A stretch of 64,000 nucleotides of DNA from a bacterium (GCA_022763185.1 JALEGL010000005.1:165498-229497); one strand, 5' to 3'; positions 9,193 through 19,374 are shown, counted from the stretch's first letter. Numbers and translations are program-made. Notes: generated by a model from the sequence alone, not told the origin.

Positions 9193-10905
9193 TTATTCAG
9201 CTTTGTCTCCACCAAAACCTTTGAACTGGTCGCCCATGATATCACCCAAGGTAGGCTTAGCTTTTTCTTTAGCTTTTTTAGCCGCTTCTTGTGCAATTTC
9301 TTGTGACATACCATTTTCAAAAGCTTTTATAGACAAGCTCAATTTTCTTTCTTGCGGATCCATGGAGGTTACCACTGCTTTCACAGCATCTCCCACGGCA
9401 TATTTATCATTGACCGTTTCTTCAGCGTTCAATGGAATTTCAGAAACGTGAATCAAACCTTCTAGGTCGTCTTCCACTTCCAAAAACAAACCAAAATCTG
9501 TGATTTTGACAATCTTGCCTTCAGTTTCTGTACCGGCAGTGTACTTGCTTTCAGCTTTGTTCCACGGATCATCCGTCAATTGCTTGATGCCTAAGGCAAA
9601 ACGTTCAGCACTAGGATCAACATTCAATACTACTGCTTCAATTTTATCGCCTTTTTTGTAAACATCATTGGGGTTCTTCACTTTGTTGGACCACGAAATA
9701 TCTGATACGTGAACCAAACCATCAATGCCGTCTTCTACTTCAACAAAGACACCAAAGTCCGTAATATTACGCACTTCACCAGAGATTTTTGAACCTGGCT
9801 GATATTTTTCAACCAAAGCATCCCAAGGGTTAGGCTGAGTTTGCTTAAGACCCAAAGACATTCTTCTGTTTTCTGGATCTAATTCTAAAACAACCGCTTC
9901 CACTTCTTCACCCAATTTTAATAAAGCGGATGGATGTTTCACACGTTTGGTCCATGACATTTCAGAAACGTGAATCAAACCTTCAATGCCTTCTTCCATT
10001 TCAATAAACGCACCGTATTCAGTCAAGTTAACCACTTTACCTTTTACAGTAGCATTTTTGGCGTATTTCATTTCAGCATTGATCCATGGATCTTCACTCA
10101 TTTGTTTCAGACCTAAAGATACACGCTCTTTGGCACGATCAAACTTAAGAACTTTAACATCAATCTCTTCACCCAATTTTAAAATTTCATTGGGATGATT
10201 AACCCGTTTCCATGACAAGTCTGTAATGTGCAACAAGCCATCTAAACCGCCCAAATCAACAAAGGCTCCGTAATCGGTAACATTTTTAATGATACCTTTA
10301 ACAATGGCACCCTCTTCAATTTTACCAATAATTTGTTGACGCTGTACTTTTCTTTCTTGTTCAAGAATAGAGCGACGACTTAAAACAATGTTGCCTCTGA
10401 TTTTGTTAAATTTAATAATTTTAAACTGATAAATGTTACCCACCATGTTACTCAAGTCACGCACGGGTGTTAAATCAATTTGTGAACCTGGTAAAAAAGC
10501 TTTGACACCAATATCTACAGATAGACCACCTTTGACTCTATCTAAAACACGACCTTCAATAATATCACCACGCTCACAAGCTTCGGCAATCTCATCCCAA
10601 ATTTTAAGTTTATCGGCTTTTTCCTTTGATACAATAACCAAACCATCTTCGTCTTCGGCAGTTTCCAAAAAGACATCTACTTGATCGCCTACTTTTACGG
10701 TTAAGTTGCCTTCAATATCGACAAATTCTGAAATATCGACTCGACCTTCAGACTTATAGTCAATATCAACCAAGACTACGTCACGGCCGATCTTAATGAC
10801 TTCACCTGAAATAATTTCACCCGCTTTAATTTCTTTATCATCGCTAACGGATGCCAAAAAGAGTTCTTCAAAGCTTTCGCTGTTTGTTGTTTTAGTATTT
10901 TCCAT
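9193..10905 (-). CDS. rpsA: 30S ribosomal protein S1
   Basis: S1 binds mRNA on the 30S subunit and helps start translation. The 570-residue protein has the full six S1/OB repeats: two diverged ones at about 25-180, then four canonical ones each with the pattern GxVxNxTDYGAFVDLGGLDG..LLHITDLSW, as in VKGIIKNVTDYGAFVDLG, VKGKVVNLTEYGAFIEME, ISGEVRNITDFGVFVEVE and TEGKIVKITDFGLFLEVE. The start MENTKTTNSESFEELF is preceded by AAAGGAAACATT. The 180-bp upstream region carries no gene. Confidence 0.98.
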   Translation of the reverse strand: MENTKTTNSESFEELFLASVSDDKEIKAGEIISGEVIKIGRDVVLVDIDYKSEGRVDISEFVDIEGNLTVKVGDQVDVFLETAEDEDGLVIVSKEKADKLKIWDEIAEACERGDIIEGRVLDRVKGGLSVDIGVKAFLPGSQIDLTPVRDLSNMVGNIYQFKIIKFNKIRGNIVLSRRSILEQERKVQRQQIIGKIEEGAIVKGIIKNVTDYGAFVDLGGLDGLLHITDLSWKRVNHPNEILKLGEEIDVKVLKFDRAKERVSLGLKQMSEDPWINAEMKYAKNATVKGKVVNLTEYGAFIEMEEGIEGLIHVSEMSWTKRVKHPSALLKLGEEVEAVVLELDPENRRMSLGLKQTQPNPWDALVEKYQPGSKISGEVRNITDFGVFVEVEDGIDGLVHVSDISWSNKVKNPNDVYKKGDKIEAVVLNVDPSAERFALGIKQLTDDPWNKAESKYTAGTETEGKIVKITDFGLFLEVEDDLEGLIHVSEIPLNAEETVNDKYAVGDAVKAVVTSMDPQERKLSLSIKAFENGMSQEIAQEAAKKAKEKAKPTLGDIMGDQFKGFGGDKAE

Positions 10906-11085
10906 TGAATTAAATGTTTCCTTTCATTCTTTAAAAACAAAACTAAAATCTTAATTTTAGCTTTACCCTGATCATCCAATAATGTGTGATTGTTTAAAGA
11001 ATGAATTGTTAAAGGTTAATATTACTGCATTCCAGCCTATCTGGATTGCCTTATATTTTAATATCTAAATCCTCCTTGTGATTTT

Positions 11086-11601
11086 TTAGATATGTTTGCC
11101 ATACTTTTCGTAATGACACTTTTTTGCGCTTGCTACCCAGTTGTCTCTTTCAATGCGGTCTTTAAAGGCATCCAAATTAACTGACACTTTTTTAAGGTCC
11201 GCTTTTGACAATTGAGCAACATGCTCAAACTTTGTAATTCCCAATTGGTGAAGTTTACTTTCTATAACCTTCCCAATACCATAAATCTTTTTTAAATCGT
11301 CTGTTTCCTGAGTAACAGGAGCGTTCATACTGTTTTTTACAGTTTTTGCAAGCTTTTTGCTTGGCGTCACCTTACTAGGAGTTGTTGATGTTAATTGTGC
11401 TTGCAAAGCATCAATGGTTTGTTGCTTTTCACGCAAACGATCTTGCATATCAGCCAACTGCACGGCATGAGTATAGTCAGAGTTTTTTTCACCAACACTG
11501 GGTGAAATCCATAAAACTTTTTTCATCCACCAACCTGCGACCAAACCTAAAATAAAGGCTGCCAACATCCAAAATAAAACTTGTATTGCTAAATACACCA
11601 T
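11086..11601 (-). CDS. Membrane-anchored helix-hairpin-helix protein
   Basis: A 171-residue protein with one N-terminal membrane helix (IQVLFWMLAAFILGLVAGWW), a cytoplasmic linker that includes a short coiled-coil stretch (MQDRLREKQQTIDALQAQL), and a C-terminal helix-hairpin-helix domain beginning DDLKKIYGIGKVIESKLHQL. Such domains occur at the C-termini of NADH dehydrogenase- and L21-associated proteins as protein or nucleic-acid binding modules. I take the ATG at 11601, 7 bases after AGGGAG. It follows the BON-OmpA gene by 18 bp and is probably in its operon; the two may work together at the envelope. Confidence 0.75.
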   Translation of the reverse strand: MVYLAIQVLFWMLAAFILGLVAGWWMKKVLWISPSVGEKNSDYTHAVQLADMQDRLREKQQTIDALQAQLTSTTPSKVTPSKKLAKTVKNSMNAPVTQETDDLKKIYGIGKVIESKLHQLGITKFEHVAQLSKADLKKVSVNLDAFKDRIERDNWVASAKKCHYEKYGKHI

Positions 11602-11619
11602 GCCCATTCTCCCTATGTC

Positions 11620-12387
11620 TTAATACATCCCTGGCTTAAGTTGAACAATTTCAATTCTTCTATTTTTCTCTCTACCGACAGCCGTACGGTTATCAGCCAC
11701 TGGCTGGCTGTCCCCATAACCTTGGGCGATCAGCTGATCTTGCGGCACACCTTGCGCAACCAAGTAAGCTTTAACAGACTTTGCTCTTTTTAAACTCAAA
11801 GAAAAATTGCTTGCTGAGTCGCCTGTTGCATCCGTGTGCCCAGACACTTTAAACACTGCTCCAGGCATAAGCTTAATGGCTTCAAGCAAATGATCAAGCT
11901 TGTCTTTTGCTTGTTGACTTAAGTCAACACTTGCGGAAGAAAACTGCAAACCAGATAAGTTTACATGACCGGTCTCTAACAGCTGTTTGGCTGTCTGGTT
12001 GACTTGTAAATCTTGTGAAAGGCTTGGCATGATATCCAGCTGATTGTTAACTGCCCGCACGCCCCATACCTGAGCAACCTTATCGACTAAGTCTGCTCCT
12101 TCTTTTTCAGATAAAACAGTTCCGGTTAGCGTAGCGTCACGGCCCTCAAAAGAAACGTTTACGTTCTCATTACTTAAACCCGCCATGGATCTGGCTGTAA
12201 GGTCTTGTTCAATATGTCGTTTATTCAATTGTAAACTAAAAAAGTATAAAAGAGCAAAAGCAGTGCTCACAACAACCAAAACAGGCCTTATTTTACGTTG
12301 CCCTTCTTGACTGAATAGATACAACTCATGTTCATTGAATGCTTTAAAATCAGCTTGTTGCTTAGCGATTGCCATGATTGCTGGCAT
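11620..12387 (-). CDS. BON and OmpA domain envelope protein
   Basis: A 255-residue protein anchored by one membrane helix (IRPVLVVVSTAFALLYFFSL, about 32-51). A BON domain follows at about 65-120 (VSFEGRDATLTGTVLSEKEG...WGVRAVNNQL), then a C-terminal OmpA-like peptidoglycan-binding domain at about 150-250 with GHTDATGDSASNFSLSLKRA, IAQGYGDSQPVADN and GREKNRRIEI. The combination suggests a periplasmic tether between inner membrane and cell wall. The first ATG is used; no strong ribosome-binding site is seen. Confidence 0.85.
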   Translation of the reverse strand: MPAIMAIAKQQADFKAFNEHELYLFSQEGQRKIRPVLVVVSTAFALLYFFSLQLNKRHIEQDLTARSMAGLSNENVNVSFEGRDATLTGTVLSEKEGADLVDKVAQVWGVRAVNNQLDIMPSLSQDLQVNQTAKQLLETGHVNLSGLQFSSASVDLSQQAKDKLDHLLEAIKLMPGAVFKVSGHTDATGDSASNFSLSLKRAKSVKAYLVAQGVPQDQLIAQGYGDSQPVADNRTAVGREKNRRIEIVQLKPGMY

Positions 12388-12506
12388 CTTTATACAATAT
12401 GTACCAAAGCGTCAAGTCAATTCTTGACTTTAAGTGGCTTAAATTTATAGGCTTTTCTTACTAAAAGTTGATCATCACACATAAAAACACATGTTCATCT
12501 AAGTAT

Positions 12507-14405
12507 TTATGACCCAGACGATCCTGTATTTAGGGCATCAATGGCTGCTCGCAAAATATCACTTTCTTTGTTTAAGCGCCTTGACCATACCAAATCAACC
12601 TTAGGATACTTAAAGCTAGGCATACCGTAAGGAACATAATTTTTAAATCGATCATCATTTTTTAAAACCATACGCTGAAAGCCCAAACCATCTCTATGCA
12701 ACATTGCGTTGGGTTTCTCAAAACTCATACAGCCATAAAGCCATATGGCGTCAGAATAGTTCCGTTGCAGTTCTTGCCCATCAGGACAAGCACCCGGGTT
12801 TACATCATTGACCGCACACACGGCCGGGTTTTTTTGATGAAGCCAGGCCGCACTGACCGAGTCATAATAGTAATAATAATCACCGGCTCCTGAATTGTAC
12901 TGATCCCAAATCGATCCATTATTGGCAACAATCTTATCGGCCCCATATGAAAATGGCCAAACTTCCAAATCACCAAAGCTCATAAAACACCCATCCAAAT
13001 CCAAGTTACCATAGGCATTTTGACTGCCTCCAGAAACATTAGGGTTATAATACCGGTTATTCCCCGTATCCCGATCATTACTGACCGTCACATTGGTTGA
13101 GCTGAGCAAAGTTCCTGTGCTAGCAACATCAAAGTAACGACTGTAATGGTTGGGAATGGTGCTAGGAATTCTAACCCCATCCAAGGCAAAAACACTGAAC
13201 ATATCATTGGATTGACCCGATTGATCTGCATACTGAATATCCCCTTCTATCCAAGCATAACCCTTTGCAAAAATAGCAACTTTGCCATCAAGCTTGCCCT
13301 TCACATGCACTGAGCCTTTGATATAAATATTCAACCCTCCATCTGGGATTTGATAAGTCTTTATGGGTGCGCCACCCTGAAATTCCCCATCATAGCGTCT
13401 ATCTGGACGCAAATTGCCTGTCTTGCACTCCCACTGTTGAATAATGTTATCCACAAACTTAAAGCAAACATCACTGGCGACAATACTCAAGTCAGCTGTA
13501 TCAAACAGCTGTCCATCCCATGCATTAATTTTACTCGAACTATCATCCATGTATTGAACATCAAATTCATCTTCATAATCACTCATTGAAAAGCTGACAT
13601 TGGCAGACCTGTTAAATGTTGCTGCAGTTAAATCACCTGTAACGGCATTGATCGTGGTTTTTCCACTAAAGACATATTCATTGGCCGGCACGGTATGACC
13701 AGGGTGATAAAACGATGCCCCAAAATAAAAATTGTCTTTGTGAATTTTACCCAAATGCACATCACCCTCGGCCACGATAGGAATGAAAGTATACGGTACC
13801 GGTGTCCGGGCATTATCATCTAATGTATACAAGCCCCCACCATAATGGTTTTCAACAAAGCTTAATGCATAGTCTCCTGGCGTCATCAACTTTACCGCCA
13901 CCAGCGCTTCCATACTTTCAATTTGAGCAGAACCGGCCTTTTTACTTTCTACCACCACATTGAATAACTTTGGATATAAAGAATTGTAATTATCTACCCC
14001 TCCTCCAGGGTCTGCATTTTCTATGCTGGGAATATAATAAATATTCATGATAGAACCATCCTGTTTTTGCCGTGAAAATCTTGGCGTCATATTTTCTCGC
14101 AAAGGATTGCGAGTAGCTATCACCAGGCCCATATCGGTCATTCCTTGCAGACTAACAGTCTGGCCATTTTGCACCATTCCCGTCCAATCATTTTGTTGAG
14201 CCCGCTCAAGCAGATCTCGGATGGCGAGCTGTAGACCTTCTTCTGATAAACTGCGCATATCCGTGCCTTTATTACGTTGACCAAAATACCGCTGCATGGG
14301 TTGAATCACCGACGCACTGCCCGCCATAATCAAGCCAGCGATTCCTAAAAGAATAACCGCAGCCAATAAGGCGCTCCCTTGTTGCTGATGTTTAGTTTTA
14401 AACAT
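12507..14405 (-). CDS. Large PilX-type pilin-like protein
   Basis: A 632-residue protein whose start KHQQQGSALLAAVILLGIAG matches the PilX N-terminus of type IV pilus minor pilins: short basic leader, Gly before the cleavage site, then a hydrophobic helix that inserts in the pilus core. Known PilX proteins are about 170-200 residues, so over 400 residues are an extra exported part. This part is rich in Asp, Asn, Gly and Tyr (for example a YYYYYDS run) with a few Cys, and looks beta-rich and adhesin-like. No other pilus gene is nearby; a second giant pilin lies at 25004-28243. Confidence 0.8.
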   Translation of the reverse strand: MFKTKHQQQGSALLAAVILLGIAGLIMAGSASVIQPMQRYFGQRNKGTDMRSLSEEGLQLAIRDLLERAQQNDWTGMVQNGQTVSLQGMTDMGLVIATRNPLRENMTPRFSRQKQDGSIMNIYYIPSIENADPGGGVDNYNSLYPKLFNVVVESKKAGSAQIESMEALVAVKLMTPGDYALSFVENHYGGGLYTLDDNARTPVPYTFIPIVAEGDVHLGKIHKDNFYFGASFYHPGHTVPANEYVFSGKTTINAVTGDLTAATFNRSANVSFSMSDYEDEFDVQYMDDSSSKINAWDGQLFDTADLSIVASDVCFKFVDNIIQQWECKTGNLRPDRRYDGEFQGGAPIKTYQIPDGGLNIYIKGSVHVKGKLDGKVAIFAKGYAWIEGDIQYADQSGQSNDMFSVFALDGVRIPSTIPNHYSRYFDVASTGTLLSSTNVTVSNDRDTGNNRYYNPNVSGGSQNAYGNLDLDGCFMSFGDLEVWPFSYGADKIVANNGSIWDQYNSGAGDYYYYYDSVSAAWLHQKNPAVCAVNDVNPGACPDGQELQRNYSDAIWLYGCMSFEKPNAMLHRDGLGFQRMVLKNDDRFKNYVPYGMPSFKYPKVDLVWSRRLNKESDILRAAIDALNTGSSGS

Positions 14406-14859
14406 GATTGTTATTAAAGAATCCTCGCTGCACTTTTATTTGCTTGAACACACTAAGAAAAATAGAAATATTTGTGTCAAAAAAGCAAATGATTAAAAAA
14501 CTTGGGCCATCTTCTATTATAGCAAAAAACATGAGCAAAAATACAGCACTTTCTCAAGTTTTTAAGCTATTGCTAAAAGAGTAAAATACTGAATTTTATA
14601 CAAAAAACCCATTCTTTTTCTTTATTAAACTTTATTTTTATCTTCTCAAATAATGATAAAACAGCATGTCTCTTGCAAACTGAATTTTATACCTGTTTCA
14701 AAGAAAGTTTCCTACACTCTTTTTATTACCGATCAAACGGTTAAAACCAATCATGCATAAAAAAACTCTGCAAAAAACACCGCCGGACTTGCATAAGATA
14801 AAAAACAATCCATAAAAAGGCTTGACAAACAAATCTAAATTATATTTAAGGTCGGGATT
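14406..14859. other. Intergenic region upstream of rpsT, no gene seen
   Basis: 454 bp between the divergent pilin-like gene and rpsT. It is strongly A/T-rich. The phrase ACTGAATTTTATAC occurs twice (about 14588 and 14680), which could mark two similar promoter elements or chance. A TTGACA at 14822 lacks a well-placed -10. AAGG at 14848-14851 is the likely ribosome-binding site of rpsT. Confidence 0.5.
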
Positions 14860-15123
14860 ATGGCATCACATGCATCAGCACTAAAAAAAATTAGAAAAGA
14901 TAAAACTCGCACAACTTTAAATCGTTGGTGGAAAAGTAGAGTTAAATTTGTAAGCAAACAAGTATTGGCTTTGTGTGAAAGCAAAGATAAAAAAGGCGCT
15001 CAAGACGCTTTAAGACAAGCCAATCACGAGATTAGCAAAGCTCAAAGCAAAGGTATTTTGCATAAAAACACTGCAGCTCGTAAGGTTTCTAGTTTGAGCA
15101 AAGCCGTTAACAACATTGCTTAA
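14860..15123 (+). CDS. rpsT: 30S ribosomal protein S20
   Basis: Small basic protein of the 30S subunit that binds 16S rRNA early in assembly. The 87-residue sequence starts MASHASALKKIRKDKTR, and the downstream pattern KGILHKNTAARKVSSLSKAV is the S20 C-terminal signature. It is monocistronic and followed by a terminator shared with the convergent dnaE gene. Confidence 0.97.
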   Translation: MASHASALKKIRKDKTRTTLNRWWKSRVKFVSKQVLALCESKDKKGAQDALRQANHEISKAQSKGILHKNTAARKVSSLSKAVNNIA

Positions 15124-15148
15124 GTTTCTCTAAAGAATTTTTTATTTT

Positions 15149-15173
15149 AAAGGCGCTTTTAAGCGCCTTTTTT
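15149..15173 (+). terminator. rpsT terminator that contains the dnaE stop codon
   Basis: Perfect AAAGGCGCTT/AAGCGCCTTT hairpin (15149-15170) with a two-base loop and a T-run on the plus strand, ending rpsT. On the minus strand the left arm holds the dnaE stop TAA at 15161-15159 and the right arm codes its last Gly-Ala residues, so one palindrome serves both convergent genes. Confidence 0.9.
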
Positions 15174-18100
15174 CTTTTTCCATTTGGCCGAGTATTTATT
15201 GTCCGCCTTTGCTCTCGTGCTTTTGTTGGAAGTCAATCGCAAACTTAATCCTTGATCAAAAATAGCCAACATGTTTTGCACCATGGACCAAGTGAGTTTG
15301 ATTTTTATTTTTTCTTTTAAATCCATTTTAAGCAGCCACTTGCCTTTTTTGGCCAAGTACACATCACAATCGATATTTCCAGGATTATCTAAAAGTGTTT
15401 GCCTCAACCGCGCTACTTTATCCTGCTGTAAATACTCCCATTCTAACTTAATTCTGACCTTTCCAGAAAAAACTTCTGCTGGCGTTTCAAGGTAAGCAAA
15501 TTTATCCGCTATAATTTTGCAGCTCAAATCATCGCCATGCTCCAAGATTCCACTGACAATGATGGGTTTATCGGCCTTGAGCAACTCTCTTGCCTCTTCA
15601 TACACATCTTTAAAAACAACCAACTCTGTGCTGCCAGATAAATCCTCTAAACCCACAAAAGCCATCCGATCGCCTTTTTTGGTGGTAATTTCTTTTAAAC
15701 TTGAAACCACACCACCCACCCTAACCGTGGACTTGTTGCTTTGTTCGCTTAAACCCAAAACATCACAAGAAGCAAAGTACTTTAAAGCCGGTGCAAAACT
15801 GGCCAAAGGATGCCCAGACACATAAAAACCCAACATTTGTTTTTCAAACTCCAGCTGTTCTTTTTCCGGCCAAGCTTCTATTTTTGGATTGATCAAGTCA
15901 ACCGCCATCCCAGTTTCATGGATACCAAACAAGCCCACCTGGCCCTGACTGTTATCTTTTTGGTTTTTACCGGCAATGGCCAAAATTTGTTCAATACTGG
16001 CCATGCTTTGCGCTCGATGCGGATGCAAAACATCCATCGCGCCACACTTGACCAAAGCTTCTAAGGTTTTTCTATTGACAGATTTGGTGTCAATGCGCGA
16101 GGCAAAATCAAATAAATCTGTAAAGGGCCCATTCTTTTTTCTTTCTTGCACCACGGATTCTATAGCGGCTACCCCAACATTTTTGACCGCTGCCAAACCA
16201 TACAGCACCTTCCCATTCACCACATTAAAATCGACATCACTCTCATTGATATTGGGAGGGCACAACTCAATGTCTTGTTTCTTACAGTCGTTGGCAAAAC
16301 GCACCACTTTATCGGTATTGGATCGGTCAATGGTTAGACAAGCTGCCATAAACTCTTTAGGGTAGTGCGCTTTTAGATACGCCGTTTGATAAGAGATTAA
16401 AGCATAGGCTGCAGAGTGCGATTTATTAAAACCATAGCCGGCAAATTTTTCCATCAGATCAAAAATCTTCTTGGATTTATCGGCTGGAAATTTATTTTGG
16501 GCTGCCCCCGTTAAAAAGCGCTCTTCCTGCTTGGCCATCTCAGCAGCAATTTTTTTACCCATGGCTCTGCGCAGCAAATCCGCTTCACCTAGCGAGTAAC
16601 TGGCTAGAGTAGAGGCAATTTGCATCACTTGTTCCTGGTACAAAATCACACCATAAGTCTCTTTAAGAATAGGCTCAAGCTCAGGCAAATCGTATTTAAT
16701 TTCTGTCCGGCCGTGCTTACGATTAATAAAGTCATCCACCATGCCTGAGCCCAGAGGACCCGGCCGGTACAAAGCCACCAAAGCCACTATATCTTCAAAA
16801 CTATTGGGTTTTAAACGCATGACCAGTTCACGCATGCCGGAGGACTCCAACTGGAAAATACCTTGAGTTGAGCCTTTGGCTAAAATTTCAAACACTTTTT
16901 CATCTTGCATGTTCAGCGTTAATAAGTCGATATCAATAGCATGCGAGGCTTGAATCAATTCACAGGTTTTATGCAATAAAGTTAGGGTTTTTAAACCCAA
17001 AAAGTCAAACTTAACCAAGCCAACATTTTCAACCGCTTTCATATCCCACTGGGTGACGGCTTCACCATGTTGTCCAATAGATAAAGGAACATGATGTACC
17101 AAGGGCTGTTCATCAGAAACCACAACACCGGCAGCATGCACGGAAACGTGACGGGTCAGACCTTCCAGCGACAAGGCTACATCCAAAAGCTCATTGACTC
17201 TGGGGTCTTCTTGCCTGAGTTCTTCAAACTGCGCTTCTTGTTCAAAGGCTTCTTTTAATGAAATATTCAAAACATTGGGGACCAGTTTGGCTATTTTATC
17301 GACTTCTCCATAAGGCATACCTAAGGCACGCCCAACATCTCGAATCACCGCTCTAGCTTGCAACTTCCCAAAAGTCCCAATTTGCGCTACTTTAATGCTA
17401 TCCAAAGTTTTTTCTTTAGCATCCAAACTGCCATCGTATTTTTTTGCCACATACTGAATAACCTTGTCTCTGCCCTCTTGGCAGAAATCAACATCAATAT
17501 CCGGCATGGAAATACGCTCAGCATTCAAAAAGCGCTCAAACAACAAATTATAGGGAATTGGATCAACGTCCGTGATCCGTGTGCAAAAGGCCACCAAAGA
17601 CCCTGCCGCAGAACCACGCCCAGGACCCACTGGGATAGCATTGTCTTTGGCATAATTGATAAAGTCTTGCACAATCAAAAAATAACCCGCAAAACCTGTA
17701 CCCTCAATCACTTTGAGTTCGATTTCCAGCCTGTCTTTGTATGTTTGTTTCATCCCGGCCATAGATGCTGTTGGATCATTTTTTTGATAGAAGCTTTCTA
17801 TCTGTGGCCAGCGCATCTCTAAACCTTCATAGGATAAACGCACCAACTCCTCAAAAGCTGAACGACCCTGCGGCAAGTCATATTCCGGCATGCAATAGTC
17901 TTCTAAATTAATACTGACCTCACATGCCTGGGCAATTTTAACGGTATTCTCTAAAGCCTGGGGACAGTTAACAAACAAATTTTGCATTTGCTCTGCACTT
18001 TTCAAATAGTGCTCGGTGCTCTCGAATTTGATTCTATCTCTGTCCTGAACCCTGCGGGCAGAGCCTATGCACATCAAAACATCTTGGGCATGCGCGTCGG

Positions 18101-18701
18101 ACTCTTGTAAATAATACACATTATTGCTGGCCACCAAGGCCAATTCATGCTGCTTAGCAAAATCAATAATCTCTTGCGCATCATTTGCATGCTGCTTACT
18201 GATGGCCATATACATATCTTGTGGTGCAAAACATTGTTTCAAACGATTGATGTGTGTTTCTATGAGCTGCAATTGTCCAAACAAAGCGTGTTGACCAAAA
18301 GGTTGTTGCGGTGCCAGGGCACAAATCAGACCTTGGCCGTGCTTTTGTAAATACTCTATGTCAACAAAAGCCTGTTCGCTATTGTCTTGGGTGAATTGTG
18401 CATGACTGGAGAGATAAAAAAGATTGCGCAAGCCTGCATTGTTTTTTGCCCAAAACAACACTGGACAAAAACGGCTATTTTGTGGATCTAAACTTAAATC
18501 AAGTTCAAGACCAATGATGGGTTTTAAATCTTGTTTTTTGGCTTTTTGATACAACTGCAAAGCACCGTGCAGATTACCTTTGTCCGTCAGTGCCACTGCT
18601 TGCTGCCCCTGTTGTTTGGACCAAGATACCAAGGCTTCTATTCTGAGCGAGCTCTCTAATAAAGAATATTGCGAGTGATTATGTAAATGAACAAATTGCA
18701 T
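15159..18701 (-). CDS. dnaE: DNA polymerase III alpha subunit
   Basis: Replicative polymerase catalytic subunit, 1180 residues, DnaE1 type. N-terminal PHP domain (VHLHNHSQYSLLES, LTDKGNLHGALQLY), polymerase core with GPGRGSAAGSLVAF at about 359-372, and catalytic aspartates in MPDIDVDFCQEGR, which fall at residues 401 and 403 as in E. coli. The thumb/fingers motif GYGFNKSHSAAYALISYQTAY and an OB-fold near residue 1000 (VRVGGVVSSLKEITTKKGD) are also present. The C-terminus is very basic (KWKKKKGA) and ends inside the rpsT terminator. Confidence 0.97.
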   Translation of the reverse strand: MQFVHLHNHSQYSLLESSLRIEALVSWSKQQGQQAVALTDKGNLHGALQLYQKAKKQDLKPIIGLELDLSLDPQNSRFCPVLFWAKNNAGLRNLFYLSSHAQFTQDNSEQAFVDIEYLQKHGQGLICALAPQQPFGQHALFGQLQLIETHINRLKQCFAPQDMYMAISKQHANDAQEIIDFAKQHELALVASNNVYYLQESDAHAQDVLMCIGSARRVQDRDRIKFESTEHYLKSAEQMQNLFVNCPQALENTVKIAQACEVSINLEDYCMPEYDLPQGRSAFEELVRLSYEGLEMRWPQIESFYQKNDPTASMAGMKQTYKDRLEIELKVIEGTGFAGYFLIVQDFINYAKDNAIPVGPGRGSAAGSLVAFCTRITDVDPIPYNLLFERFLNAERISMPDIDVDFCQEGRDKVIQYVAKKYDGSLDAKEKTLDSIKVAQIGTFGKLQARAVIRDVGRALGMPYGEVDKIAKLVPNVLNISLKEAFEQEAQFEELRQEDPRVNELLDVALSLEGLTRHVSVHAAGVVVSDEQPLVHHVPLSIGQHGEAVTQWDMKAVENVGLVKFDFLGLKTLTLLHKTCELIQASHAIDIDLLTLNMQDEKVFEILAKGSTQGIFQLESSGMRELVMRLKPNSFEDIVALVALYRPGPLGSGMVDDFINRKHGRTEIKYDLPELEPILKETYGVILYQEQVMQIASTLASYSLGEADLLRRAMGKKIAAEMAKQEERFLTGAAQNKFPADKSKKIFDLMEKFAGYGFNKSHSAAYALISYQTAYLKAHYPKEFMAACLTIDRSNTDKVVRFANDCKKQDIELCPPNINESDVDFNVVNGKVLYGLAAVKNVGVAAIESVVQERKKNGPFTDLFDFASRIDTKSVNRKTLEALVKCGAMDVLHPHRAQSMASIEQILAIAGKNQKDNSQGQVGLFGIHETGMAVDLINPKIEAWPEKEQLEFEKQMLGFYVSGHPLASFAPALKYFASCDVLGLSEQSNKSTVRVGGVVSSLKEITTKKGDRMAFVGLEDLSGSTELVVFKDVYEEARELLKADKPIIVSGILEHGDDLSCKIIADKFAYLETPAEVFSGKVRIKLEWEYLQQDKVARLRQTLLDNPGNIDCDVYLAKKGKWLLKMDLKEKIKIKLTWSMVQNMLAIFDQGLSLRLTSNKSTRAKADNKYSAKWKKKKGA

Positions 18702-18787
18702 AGGGCCTTTAACATGTATGAAAAAGCCCCATTTTGATCAAGCTTTTCTTTAAGCAAAAGTCTTATTTTGCAATCGTTTTTGTTTTT

Positions 18788-19192
18788 TTACATTAAGTCA
18801 GCGGCACAGCTTTTTAAATCTTCCAAGCTACACACTTCTAACGCTTTTTCATGGGTACTGGCCAAAAAAACTTTAGGCGCTGCACCCACTTCAAAAGCCT
18901 CTTGCCAGCGTGACGCACACAAACACCACTTATCTCCAGCCTTTAATCCTGGAAAGCCCATTTCTGGTCTAGGGGTCATCAAATCGTTGCCTCGACTCAA
19001 AGAAAACTGCAAAAATGCATCAGTCAACTCAACGCAAACTGCATGCACACCATGATCTTCTTCTCCAACTTTACAATAACCATCGCGATAAAACCCAGTT
19101 TTGGGAGAAAAACAACAGGGCGTTAAATCATCCCCAAAAACATTTTTATGACTGTCTTGCATAAGCATCTTACTTAGCACAAAAACATCCAT
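18788..19192 (-). CDS. DUF2237 family protein
   Basis: A 134-residue protein of the DUF2237 family, widespread in bacteria with no established function. It has the signature order KNVFGDDLTPCCFSPKTGFY, DHGVHAVCVELTDAFLQFS, SRGNDLMTPRPEMGFPGLK, GDKWCLCASRWQEA and STHEKALEVCSLEDLKS. The conserved Cys residues (CC near 25, CLC near 90) suggest metal or redox chemistry. The start at 19192 has AAGG upstream; two internal Met (residues 9 and 11) are alternatives. Confidence 0.85.
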   Translation of the reverse strand: MDVFVLSKMLMQDSHKNVFGDDLTPCCFSPKTGFYRDGYCKVGEEDHGVHAVCVELTDAFLQFSLSRGNDLMTPRPEMGFPGLKAGDKWCLCASRWQEAFEVGAAPKVFLASTHEKALEVCSLEDLKSCAADLM

Positions 19193-19374
19193 GCCTTAAA
19201 TATATGTTCGGCACAATTATTTTTAGTCCAACTTTAACGCTTGCACTCAATTTAAAAGATGTCGTTGCCCACACTTTACATTGTATTGCTTGTATCCGGG
19301 GTTTAGAAATTTAAAATCTCATCAATTCTGAAACAATATTTTTGATAGTTTAAAGTTTTATGCCGCACCGTAGG

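Noticed and set aside
14822-14850. TTGACA before rpsT as a promoter
   Set aside because: At 17-base spacing the -10 is TTTAAG and the start would fall next to the ATG, leaving no room for the AAGG ribosome-binding site; not annotated as a promoter.
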